Part shown: one piece after another, positions 15,172 to 24,400 of the stretch
Position numbering within the stretch: the stretch's first letter is position 1
How the letters are laid out: each line of letters begins with the position of its first letter
Assembly: GCF_000599605.1 (NCBI RefSeq)
Contig: NZ_KK082667.1
Coordinates: forward strand, 1 to 64,000
Source: Prevotella sp. HJM029
Lineage (GTDB): Bacteria; Bacteroidota; Bacteroidia; Bacteroidales; Bacteroidaceae
DNA: 64,000 bases
Direction: 5' to 3'
Made by a program: the position numbers and the translations under genes
Notes under the pieces: model-generated
What the model was told of the DNA's origin: nothing
Databases searched by the model: none
Seen by the model: the letters and a program-made list of their open reading frames with translations, nothing else

Positions 15172-17181
15172 ATGCAACAGGAAGACGATTTGAGGGCATT
15201 GGCGAAGATCATGGATTTTCTGCGTGCCGTGAGTATTATCTTGGTAGTTATCCACGTGTATTGGTATGGTTACGGAGCCATCCGCACGTGGGGGATTGGC
15301 ATCGGTGTGGTAGACCGCATCCTGATGAACTTCCAACGGACAGTGGGACTCTTCTCCTCCATGCTTTATACAAAACTCTTTGCCGTGGTGCTCTTGGGGC
15401 TTTCGTGTTTAGGTACGAAAGGCGTGAAGGGCGAGAAGATAACATGGGAAAAGATATATGCCGCACTCGGCATGGGCGGTGTGCTGTTCTTTCTTAACGG
15501 ATGGCTGCTCCATCTGCCGTTGCCTTTTACCATCGATGTGGGGCTTTATGTCGTTATGATTTCAGCGGGTTATGCCTGCCTGTTGATGGCAGGATTGTGG
15601 ATGAGCCGGCTGTTGAAGCACAACCTGATAGACGATGTATTCAACACCGAGAACGAGAGTTTTATGCAGGAAACGCGGTATCTGGAGAATGAATATTCCG
15701 TTAATCTGCCCACACGCTTCTACTACAAGAAGAAATGGAACAACGGGTGGATCAATGTGGTGAACCCGTTCCGTGCCACCATCGTGCTGGGTACACCGGG
15801 CAGTGGAAAGTCTTATGCCGTGGTCAACTCGTTCATCAAGCAACAAATAGAAAAGGGGTATTCGATGTATGTCTATGACTTCAAGTTTCCCGACCTGTCG
15901 ATGATAGCCTACAATCACCTCATCAACCACTTGGACGGGTATAAGGTGAAGCCTAAGTTCTATGTCATCAACTTCGACGACCCTCGACGGTCGCACCGCT
16001 GTAATCCCATCCATCCCGACTTCATGACGGACATTTCGGATGCCTACGAGAGTGCCTATACGATTATGCTCAACTTGAACAAGACGTGGGTACAGAAGCA
16101 GGGTGACTTCTTCGTGGAAAGCCCGATTATCCTCTTTGCCGCCATCATCTGGTATCTGCGCATTTATCAGGACGGGAAATACTGCACGTTCCCACATGCC
16201 ATCGAACTGCTCAACCGGAAGTACGAGGATGTGTTTCCTATCCTCACGTCGTATCCCGAGTTGGAGAACTATCTTTCTCCCTTCATGGACGCGTGGCAGG
16301 GTGGAGCGATGGAGCAGCTAGCGGGACAGATTGCTTCGGCGAAGATACCGCTGTCGAGGATGATATCGCCGCAGTTGTATTGGGTGATGACGGGCGATGA
16401 GTTCACGCTCGACATTAATAATCCCGAAGAGCCGAAGATACTCTGCGTGGGCAACAATCCTGATCGACAGAACATCTATGGGGCTGCACTGGGTTTGTAT
16501 AACTCGCGCATCGTGAAGCTTATCAACAAGAAAGGGATGCTCAAATCGTCGGTCATCATCGACGAGCTGCCCACGATTTATTTTAAGGGACTTGACAACC
16601 TCATTGCCACGGCGCGCAGCAACAAGGTAGCGGTGTGTCTAGGCTTTCAGGATTTTTCGCAGCTCACGCGCGACTACGGCGATAAGGAGGCGAAAGTCGT
16701 GATGAACACGGTAGGAAACATCTTTTCTGGACAGGTGGTGGGAGAGACGGCGAAGACGCTTTCGGAACGTTTCGGAAAAGTGTTGCAGAAGCGGCAGTCT
16801 ATCTCCATCAACCGGCAAGACGTCTCGACCTCCATCAATACGCAGATGGATGCCCTCATACCACCGAGTAAGATTTCGGGACTGACGCAGGGAATGTTCG
16901 TCGGCTCGGTATCGGATAATTTCGACGAGCGTATCGAACAGAAGATTTTCCATGCCGAGATCGTCATCGATAACGCCCAAGTGGCTGCCGAGACGAAACG
17001 GTATAAGCCTATTCCCATCATCACCGACTTCACCGATGCCGAGGGTAACGACCGCATGCGGGAGAAGATACAGGAGAACTACAATCGTATCAAGGCGGAG
17101 GTGAAGCAGATTGTGAAAGATGAGCTGGAACGGATTAAGAATGACCCGGAGCTTGCGCATCTGGTGCAAAAAAAAGAATGA
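15172..17181 (+). CDS. mobC: Coupling protein MobC (VirD4/TraG-type ATPase)
   Basis: A 669-residue type IV coupling protein. The N terminus has several membrane helices (about residues 12-130), then the Walker A box GTPGSGKS near residue 207, SVIIDELPTIYF as the Walker B-like segment, and the FSQLTRDYGDKEAKVVMNTVGNIFSGQVVG stretch typical of VirD4-like ATPases. It links the relaxosome to the secretion channel. Called MobC in CTnDOT-type elements. A perfect 19-bp stem-loop follows its stop codon by about 30 bp. Confidence 0.93.
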   Translation: MQQEDDLRALAKIMDFLRAVSIILVVIHVYWYGYGAIRTWGIGIGVVDRILMNFQRTVGLFSSMLYTKLFAVVLLGLSCLGTKGVKGEKITWEKIYAALGMGGVLFFLNGWLLHLPLPFTIDVGLYVVMISAGYACLLMAGLWMSRLLKHNLIDDVFNTENESFMQETRYLENEYSVNLPTRFYYKKKWNNGWINVVNPFRATIVLGTPGSGKSYAVVNSFIKQQIEKGYSMYVYDFKFPDLSMIAYNHLINHLDGYKVKPKFYVINFDDPRRSHRCNPIHPDFMTDISDAYESAYTIMLNLNKTWVQKQGDFFVESPIILFAAIIWYLRIYQDGKYCTFPHAIELLNRKYEDVFPILTSYPELENYLSPFMDAWQGGAMEQLAGQIASAKIPLSRMISPQLYWVMTGDEFTLDINNPEEPKILCVGNNPDRQNIYGAALGLYNSRIVKLINKKGMLKSSVIIDELPTIYFKGLDNLIATARSNKVAVCLGFQDFSQLTRDYGDKEAKVVMNTVGNIFSGQVVGETAKTLSERFGKVLQKRQSISINRQDVSTSINTQMDALIPPSKISGLTQGMFVGSVSDNFDERIEQKIFHAEIVIDNAQVAAETKRYKPIPIITDFTDAEGNDRMREKIQENYNRIKAEVKQIVKDELERIKNDPELAHLVQKKE

Positions 17182-17209
17182 AGAAATAACTTGTCAAGTT
17201 CTCTTATAC

Positions 17210-17250
17210 GTTAGCCAACAAGATTATGCAACATAATCTTGTTGGCTAAC
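17210..17250 (+). terminator. Perfect 19-bp stem-loop after mobC
   Basis: GTTAGCCAACAAGATTATG is followed by a 3-base loop (CAA) and its exact complement (17,232-17,250). It lies 28 bp after the mobC stop codon. The trailing sequence is AT-rich but lacks a long T run, so it may stop transcription imperfectly or protect the 3' end of the mob mRNA. Confidence 0.7.
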
Positions 17251-17345
17251 TTATATAAATCTATATATGGATAATGCGTTCTCTAAAAGCAAGTAAACCT
17301 TTTTCTGCTAATGATCCTATTATTTTACGCGAGTTCGGGATAAGG

Positions 17346-18056
17346 TCAGTATGCAAACAGTTCTAACTGCCTTGATTTTTCAACATAAATAGGTAGTGCC
17401 TCAGGTTTATTGTCAAAAAAAGCAATAGACTGTTAGGGCAGAACATAGGATCATAATGAAGTTGTGTATCGAGCGATGTCGCGAGTGTACGAGGTTAGCT
17501 TTATTCTTCAAGAGTTCATTGATGCACTCGATGATATAGCGTTTTCTTAACATTATCTTATCCCACATGGGCATCAACTTGTTCTTCATTTTAGCCTTTA
17601 GCCCATGAACGAGCCCAGAATACCTTGACTGAATAGGCTTTCGAAGAGTTCTTGCTTAATATATCCTCTGTCTGCAAAGATCTTTCCATAGAGCACCTTT
17701 GTAAATATATTCCACACCCTGCTATCCCTGTCATCCACGTTGGCTCTAGTAAGACAGAATGTGATTACTTCGCCTGAATCATTGCAAAGCAGATGAAGTT
17801 TAAAGCCATGACACCAGCCCATCGTTCCTTTTCCGTTCTTGGCGAACCCCGAAAAGACTTTATTGAAATACCTTCTTACGTTGTGGCATACGGGGATCAT
17901 TGTGCTATCAACGAACGTTATCCCCGTGCACTCGCCGAAAGCATAGAGCTTCATGAAGAGCATCATTTTGCAGAATACACGAGTCATGAGCTCTACAAAG
18001 CGATTATAGGATACCGCATGAGGGAGAACTCTTTGTGGAAGCAGCCGCGGATACAA
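17346..18056 (-). pseudogene. IS982-family transposase remnant
   Basis: The minus strand encodes pieces of an IS982-type transposase: VSYNRFVELM, TFVDSTMIPVCHNVRR, NGKGTMGWCHGFKLHL, TRANVDDRDSRV and FADRGYIKQELF, then in another frame LVHGLKAKMKNKLMPMWDK and RYIIECINELLKNKANLVHSRHRS. One frameshift lies around 17,611-17,622 and a second at a run of seven A (17,415-17,421 on the + strand). The N-terminal third expected for the family is absent and I could not find matching terminal inverted repeats. The gene is therefore inactive. It borders the end of the Rhs cassette region. Confidence 0.85.
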
Positions 18057-18261
18057 TTCTGACGTGGGTTCGAATAAGAAATTCTCTTATAAAGATGTAG
18101 GGGTGAAATATTTTTTGTTGCGACCCATTCCTTTCCCTTTTCTTGCAGCAGTGTATAAGCTTTTTCTTAAAATTCTATTTAACACTGAGATAGAGTTTTA
18201 CAAAGGTTATATGCCGCTTTTCGCCATAAAAGAATTCTCAAACATTTCCGTTTATAGAAAG

Positions 18262-18663
18262 TTAGCTCAAAAAGAAGGCTAAAATAAATACAAGAGGCAA
18301 TATAATCCAAAATAAGATCACACTTTTTTTTTCTCTAATAAATTCTTTTCTATACTCATATATATCACTAAGAAAGTTTAACAAGCATAGCAAGACCAGA
18401 AGCAAAATAGCCAATATCCCATATTTTTTCATTTTTATAGGTATAAATATTATTGTAAAAAACCAAAATATCCCAGAAAATCCTTTTATATTCCCCATAT
18501 TGTCGAATATTATTTTTTTTTCACAAAAAAGCAAATAAAAAAATGCTGAGGCTCTCTTTTTTATTCCCTTTCCTTTTTTTTTAAGGGGAAACACACAGAT
18601 ATAAGATAATATTTTACAAAGGATATATTCAATACCCAAAAAAAAGTATGAAATTATCTTCAT
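18262..18663 (-). CDS. Four-helix membrane protein, candidate immunity protein for the orphan Rhs tip
   Basis: A 133-residue protein I cannot assign to a named family. Four hydrophobic segments are visible: the N terminus, FSGIFWFFTIIFIPI, YGILAILLLVLLCLLNF and VILFWIILPLVFILAFF. The DNA is very AT-rich compared with the conjugation genes. It lies 140 bp downstream of the orphan Rhs tip on the same strand, the usual place for a cognate immunity gene in polymorphic toxin loci. An integral membrane immunity protein would suit a membrane-acting toxin. The immunity role is inference from position and topology. Confidence 0.6.
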   Translation of the reverse strand: MKIISYFFLGIEYILCKILSYICVFPLKKKGKGIKKRASAFFYLLFCEKKIIFDNMGNIKGFSGIFWFFTIIFIPIKMKKYGILAILLLVLLCLLNFLSDIYEYRKEFIREKKSVILFWIILPLVFILAFFLS

Positions 18664-18803
18664 AATTTAAAGCTACAATAGTATCAGTATATTTTAATTC
18701 TTCGTAAATCTCTTACAAAGCCCCCTTACACAAAAATTCTTCATAATTAGCAACTGAAAAAATATATAAGTAGGCTTTGCAGAGATTTTAATTACGCAAA
18801 CTT

Positions 18804-20138
18804 TTATTTATTTTTTTTATTGTAAAGTTTTTTATAAGAATCCATAAATAAATAGCTTGAATAATTTGGAACTCCATAAATTGGGTCAGGTATTCCAAAA
18901 TCAGGAGGGAGTCCTTTAGAAATATTCTCCACGGATTGTTTAGCTCTATTTTTAGATTCGTTCCAGCTTAATGAAATGTAAGTATCAACAAGACCATATT
19001 CCCAAGAGGCCATTCCTATAATATTTCGTGTTAATGAAAAACCATTGGAAAAGGATGGCTCTTCATACATTTGATAAGCAGACCAAGAGACATTGATAGC
19101 TCCTAACAAAGCACCAGCTTTACTTGCAAATTTTACTGATTCCTTTGCATAAGAAGCACCTATTCTTAAGCCTTGGACTCCCCTTACAAATTTACCATTT
19201 GCTTGTTTCTCTAAAACATTTAAACTATATACTTTATTACTAGAAGTCCGAAAATATCCTGTTCTAAATATTGATGATTCTGTATATCGTAGTCCCGCTA
19301 TTGATGAAGTTATAGTTCCAGCTAAAGAAACACCATCAGAATAATGACTAAATTCCCCAAAACCTTTTACTTTCCAGTTATCTACACTTCCAAATTCTCT
19401 TGTCATTGTTCCACCTGTAGTATATGCTTTTGTCCCAGTTTCGTCTAAAGCAACAAACCATAAACCACTTTTTTTATCTTGATGGGCTTCTGCTCCATAT
19501 GTTGCTGCTATATTTTTAGCTGTTTCTTCATCATACATCCCATTGGGATCTATAAGACTAACAGGATTATTATGACAGTAAACAAATCCTCCTATATTTG
19601 GATATTTTTCTGTTAGTGCATCCACTCCATACCAAATACTTGCAATAGGGTTCATATACCTTGCCCCATAATAGTATAGTCCAGTTTCTTGGTCAAGTTC
19701 CTTGCCGTTGAATTTATACGGCATATCCTCTGAGGATGTGTGCTCATCCACAAGCAGTTCACCGTATGGCAGGTAAGCATCGAACTGGGTGATGTTGGCT
19801 TTGGCGTCGGTAATATAAGATGTTGAGCCAAGGTGGTCGGAGTGATAGAAGAAGATGTCCTCGATGTTGGTAGTGTCCGTGGGGATATAGCCATAACCCG
19901 GTTGCGCATTGTCGGGGTCTTCGGGTGCTCCCCACTGGATGGGCGGCCCCGGAGGCGTACCTGGCGTAGTGTTGCGTTTCGGATGCTGCACCCAACCCTC
20001 GGGCACGGAGTGGTCACCCAACTCGCCGATAATGGTGTTGTAGCCCACGCCCGTATTCTCCGGGTCGGCATAGTTACCTTTCATCGTGGGCACCCCCGGC
20101 GGTGTGCCGAGCTTATTGTAATCATCAGTATTATTCAT
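18804..20138 (-). CDS. Orphan Rhs tip with variable C-terminal toxin-like domain
   Basis: A 444-residue protein. Residues 1-195 are nearly the same as the end of the Rhs core in the large upstream gene: LGTPPGVPTMKG, the proline-rich PGTPPGPPIQWG linker, YHSDHLGSTSYITDA and the GLYYYGARYMNP signature, ending in NPVSLIDPNGM. The remaining 250 residues are unrelated to the M91-like tip of the large gene; they contain a glycine/alanine-rich hydrophobic part (about residues 335-385). There is no signal peptide. Such promoterless tips beside a full-length Rhs gene act as donor cassettes in other bacteria. The ATG overlaps the stop of the preceding lipoprotein gene (ATGA), so it could also be translated directly. 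The toxic activity is not identifiable. Confidence 0.78.
   Translation of the reverse strand: MNNTDDYNKLGTPPGVPTMKGNYADPENTGVGYNTIIGELGDHSVPEGWVQHPKRNTTPGTPPGPPIQWGAPEDPDNAQPGYGYIPTDTTNIEDIFFYHSDHLGSTSYITDAKANITQFDAYLPYGELLVDEHTSSEDMPYKFNGKELDQETGLYYYGARYMNPIASIWYGVDALTEKYPNIGGFVYCHNNPVSLIDPNGMYDEETAKNIAATYGAEAHQDKKSGLWFVALDETGTKAYTTGGTMTREFGSVDNWKVKGFGEFSHYSDGVSLAGTITSSIAGLRYTESSIFRTGYFRTSSNKVYSLNVLEKQANGKFVRGVQGLRIGASYAKESVKFASKAGALLGAINVSWSAYQMYEEPSFSNGFSLTRNIIGMASWEYGLVDTYISLSWNESKNRAKQSVENISKGLPPDFGIPDPIYGVPNYSSYLFMDSYKKLYNKKNK
19655..20125 (-). repeat. Duplicated Rhs core segment (orphan copy)
   Basis: About 470 bp here match 22,255-22,725 inside the large Rhs gene at both DNA and protein level, with scattered, mostly synonymous changes. 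On each side the sequences are unrelated. The repeat ends at the conserved Rhs core/tip boundary, so recombination across it would replace one toxin tip by the other in frame. Limits are read by eye. Confidence 0.8.
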
Positions 20139-20923
20139 TTCATATGAATAACAGATTTTTGTCTGTCATACTTTTCTATGCCAGGTTGAATCCCGAAAAG
20201 CCCCAGCCATGTTTTTTCAAGCAATAACTTATTACCATTGTTATCACTTTGAAGAACATAGTAGTTAGGTATTATCTTTAATTTGAATCGTTCCACAGTT
20301 CTGTGTTTATTGTATCTTCCCTTTTCGGATAGCAAACCATGCAGATTATAATTATATAAAGAAACCATCTTACGCATATCCGAGATAAGATGTGCAGGGC
20401 TGATAAAATCAATATCTTCTATCAAAGTCAATCTATCACATCCGTATGCCGTTTTTATATAAAAATCCTTATACTTATATTCTCCATAATAGCAGCATCT
20501 GTACTCCAGAATCGTATCATTAAAGATAATCCTATCATAACTTCTTGCCGGGTTTTCTTCTCCACTTTTAGTAATAGGATTATTCTTTTTCCATAAATCC
20601 ATGTCCTCATGGTTATACCATACACCGTCTCGCCTTATATATCGAAAGACATGTGACGTATCATCAGAAACCACAACTTCGAATTTATCCTTTGAAGACC
20701 TGACATAAACGAAGGGAGAATGGACGGGAACACCTTCGCCTCTCATCTTGAATTCGTTGAATGTCTGATAACGCTTGAAAGAGCTTAATTGTATATCTGC
20801 TCTTTTTTCCTCAAGAACTTCTTTTCTTTCCATTGAAGAATTTATTATATCTTTTTTATTCGTATTGCATAAACAAACTGATAGCAATGCAGGAATAAGC
20901 AATAAAGTCTTTATTTTCATCAT
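20135..20923 (-). CDS. Putative lipoprotein of unknown function in the Rhs cargo
   Basis: A 262-residue protein that I do not recognise. The N terminus MKIKTLLLIPALLSVCLC is a probable lipoprotein signal with a cysteine near residue 17. The rest is polar, with many Tyr, Lys and Asp, and no motif I can name. It starts immediately after the preceding gene's stop codon and overlaps the orphan Rhs tip by 4 bp, so all three are likely translated from one message. It may be a second immunity factor or an accessory surface protein; nothing in the sequence decides this. Confidence 0.6.
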   Translation of the reverse strand: MMKIKTLLLIPALLSVCLCNTNKKDIINSSMERKEVLEEKRADIQLSSFKRYQTFNEFKMRGEGVPVHSPFVYVRSSKDKFEVVVSDDTSHVFRYIRRDGVWYNHEDMDLWKKNNPITKSGEENPARSYDRIIFNDTILEYRCCYYGEYKYKDFYIKTAYGCDRLTLIEDIDFISPAHLISDMRKMVSLYNYNLHGLLSEKGRYNKHRTVERFKLKIIPNYYVLQSDNNGNKLLLEKTWLGLFGIQPGIEKYDRQKSVIHMK

Positions 20924-21397
20924 CTAGCCATAACCATTTTGTTTTATACTTATAACTTTACCCGTTGTTATATTTATAATCATTTCCCAATAAGAGCTAC
21001 CTCCGTCTACTATCATTATCAGATCTTCGGATAATTCTTTTATTGATGTAATAGTATCTTTACTGATAAAATTGATATGAACCAATATTTGTTTATTCCC
21101 ATCTATGTAGCCGACATATTGTCTGTAGTATTTATGTAATCTAACCTTTCTTAGTTTAACTTTATGAGAACTACAAGGCGTTATCAAATAAGGAATATTC
21201 TTAAGCAAGATTTCTTCTGCACGATAGATATCCGTATCACTTAATGTATAACGGTTAGATGCAGGAGGAAAACCTTCAAGATAAAACTCCTTTGGAAAAG
21301 AATACCCTTCGTATTTTCTTCCTTTTATATGCGTTACATTTTGTGAGTATACTCCGTAAGTAAGCAATAAGCATAGAATTGATAAAACGAATTTCAT
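20924..21397 (-). CDS. Small secreted protein, candidate immunity protein for the M91-like Rhs tip
   Basis: A 157-residue protein with a signal peptide (MKFVLSILCLLLTYGVYSQN). The mature part has alternating strands (YVGYIDGNKQILVHINFI; WEMIINITTGKVISIKQNG), resembling a small periplasmic beta-rich fold. I cannot assign a family. It is the first gene downstream of the large Rhs gene (49 bp gap), the standard position for an immunity gene, and the signal peptide suits protection against a protease acting in the periplasm. The role is inferred from position only. Confidence 0.58.
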   Translation of the reverse strand: MKFVLSILCLLLTYGVYSQNVTHIKGRKYEGYSFPKEFYLEGFPPASNRYTLSDTDIYRAEEILLKNIPYLITPCSSHKVKLRKVRLHKYYRQYVGYIDGNKQILVHINFISKDTITSIKELSEDLIMIVDGGSSYWEMIINITTGKVISIKQNGYG

Positions 21398-21446
21398 AAT
21401 GAAAATTGGAAATATACATAACTAAAAATATACAGAATAAACCATT

Positions 21447-24400
21447 CTATGGATAATTTATGGGCGTATTTTGAGGAGATAATAATCTTGGACCAATAGG
21501 TTTTGGGGTTCCTGTTGATATATCATAGCCGTAATAAGCCCGTAATGGAATATTAGCCTGACTTCTAATCAGATTCTCTCGGTATACTGCACGCCATTCC
21601 GATTTATTTAATCCATTATAAGTTGCAGAATATACTGCTCCTGTTTGTTCATTAGTATAATTACTAGAATAATGAAGAAGTCCTCGGTTTGCATCACTTC
21701 CATGTGCCATTTCATGCCCTAATCCAATGAATGAAGGACGACTAATTTGCCCATTTATATTTAATCCACTGGTTCTATTACGGGTATTCCAATAAATAAT
21801 TCCTCCTGAGCCATTAGACCCTAAAGTATTACCTGTTATCGCTTGAACTTCAGCCAAATTTGCACCTGCTTTTACTGGAGAATTCGCTTTGAATTGATTA
21901 GAACTACCACTCCTAATAGTAAACATGTTGTTTGAATTCTGTAATTCCGTAATGATAGAGGCTCCCTCTTCCGTCTCATTGAGTTCGCCTAATGCATTTA
22001 CTACGGATGCTAAATAACCTTTCACTTTTCCTGTATATGAACTACCATCTGGATTATACAATTTGCCATCTTCATATGTTAACCTTTTAGTTCCACCTAA
22101 ACCTAAAAAACCAGTTTTATATGCAATAGTGATACTATCACCTTGTAAATCAACTGCAATGATTGGGTTATTTGCACAGTAAGAATATGGACTGATTTCT
22201 GGATATTTCTCCATTAACGGGTCTACACCCAACCACATGGAGATTTTGGGGTCCATGTATCTGGCTCCGTAATAATACAGTCCCGTTTCTTCGTCCAACT
22301 CCTTGCCATTAAACTTATACGGCATATCTTCTGATGAAGAGTGCTCGTCTACCAATAGTTCGCCGTAAGGCAGGTAGGCATCGAACTGGGTGATGTTGGC
22401 CTTGGCATCAGTGATGTAAGACGTACTGCCGAGGTGGTCACTATGATAGAAGAAGATTTCCTCGGTGTTGGTGGTGTCTGTGGGGATATAACCATAGCCC
22501 GGCTGCGCATTATCCGGGTCTTCGGGTGCTCCCCACTGGATGGGCGGTCCGGGAGGCGTACCTGGCGTAGTGTTGCGCTTCGGATGCTGCACCCAACCCT
22601 CGGGCACGGAGTGGTCGCCCAAATCACCGATAATCTCGTTATAACCACGACCGGTGTTGTCGGGATCTGCCGTGGCTCCTTTCATTGTTGGTACACCAGG
22701 CGGTGTACCGAGCGACTTGTAATACTCCTCACGTTGTTTCTCTATCTGCATCATGCGAGCAGCATAGTCTTTCTGACCTGCCGTAACGTTGTTGCCGCTG
22801 ATGCCATAGACATTGCTGAACTTGCCTACACCGAGTTTACTTGCTACACGTTTATCGCCAATGAAGTAATGCTTGGTGAAGCGGTTCTTTGTCACAGTGA
22901 TCATCGGAGCAGGATAAATCGTGTAATCCTCCGTCTCGTGGAACGTGATTCCCTGTGGCGCACCATTGATATATACCCCTTCCAAATCGCCGTGGCTCTT
23001 GATGATACGCTCGCCGGCAGCATTGTAGGTGTATCGGCAAGTCTTGCCATTATCTGACAATACCATCAGTCGGTTATCCTCATCCCAATACATTCTCCGT
23101 TCGGTACCAAGACTGTCATTCTCCACGAGTGTGGGATTACCGTTGGCATCATAGGTGTAATGCTCATGCCCTATCTGTGTAGGAGCGGTGGGATGATTGC
23201 TGTCTTCGTACTTATACGTGAAGTCGTAAGACTGCGCCGTCTTTGTAGAGTCCACTTTCTGCACCTTGGTAAGTGGCTCGCTCATGCGCCCAAAAGTCAT
23301 CTGCATGCTGTAACTTGCCTGCTTGGCCTTACCACTGGCATATACCAAACGGTTTAAATCGTCGTAAGCATAGCTGTGCTTGAATGTGCCGCCAAGCTTT
23401 TTATCGCCATTAGTATTGCCCCGTGTAGGGTCTACGGCATTGGTGATTCCCAAGATATTATCCACCGCATCATACTGATATTTGTTGTGCATGATGGATG
23501 TTCCCGCCGCCGTGAGGTTCATCTCTTGCAAGCGTTCACGGCGTTTGTCGTAGGTGTAGGTAGTCTCTGTGCCGTTTCCTAACTTGGTGTAGACGGTGTG
23601 CCCATCTTTGTCATAGCCCACCTTTTCAACGATGGTTTCTTCTTTTCCCTGTTTATTGGATTTGACGCTCTCTATCTGTCCTGCGGCATTATAGGCATAG
23701 GTCACGACTTCTCCGTCGGGATAAGTCATGGTGCGCACGCGGTTCCAACTGTCGTAGGTGGCACCATAGACATAGGTGCGTACATCGGCGGTGCTGACCA
23801 TCACCGACCGAACCGTCTTCACCACTTCGCCTTGGTTGCCGTAGTAATAGGCTTCACCACCCGAAGCGTCTTCCACGAGCACAAGTCTTCCAGCACGGTT
23901 ATACTTCTCGCCCGGTTTGCCATAGGTGTAGGTAACGCGGTTGAAAAGGTTCTTGGGGTAGAGCACTTCGCTTAACCGTTCGTAGTCATAGGTGTAAGTG
24001 ATGGGTGCATCCGCTGAAATCCTCTTTTTAAGTTCCGCGGTTAGCTTCGTTAAGAGATTTCCTGCCGCATCGTAAGTGTAGCTCACTTCGCCTGCATCGG
24101 GATGGTTTACCTTGAGCTTGTGTCCCAAGAGGTCATATTCATACGTGGTGGTCTTGTCATTGGGATGATGCACTGTGGTTATCTGTCCCACGGCATCGTA
24201 ATCGTACTTCACTATGATATTGTCGCCCGATATGTGCTGAATCGTCTCACGATTACGGCCTTTTGAGTCAGTAATTTGCACCATATTTCTGCCCAAGGCA
24301 TCGGTGATAGTTGTTTCGAGCATGTCCTCCCCCTCGTGCATTGCGATTTGATAGGCCTTCGTTGTAGTTGCGCCATCGGGCAAAGTCACCTTGGTCGTGC

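Noticed and set aside
18064-18282. Plus-strand frame of 72 codons next to the IS982 remnant
   Set aside because: It starts only at a GTG, has no assignable relatives that I know and overlaps the candidate immunity gene; it could be a gene remnant, but support is too weak to annotate.
20135-20923. Classic Rhs immunity families for the lipoprotein
   Set aside because: I could not match it to any named immunity family; only its position is suggestive, so no family name is given.
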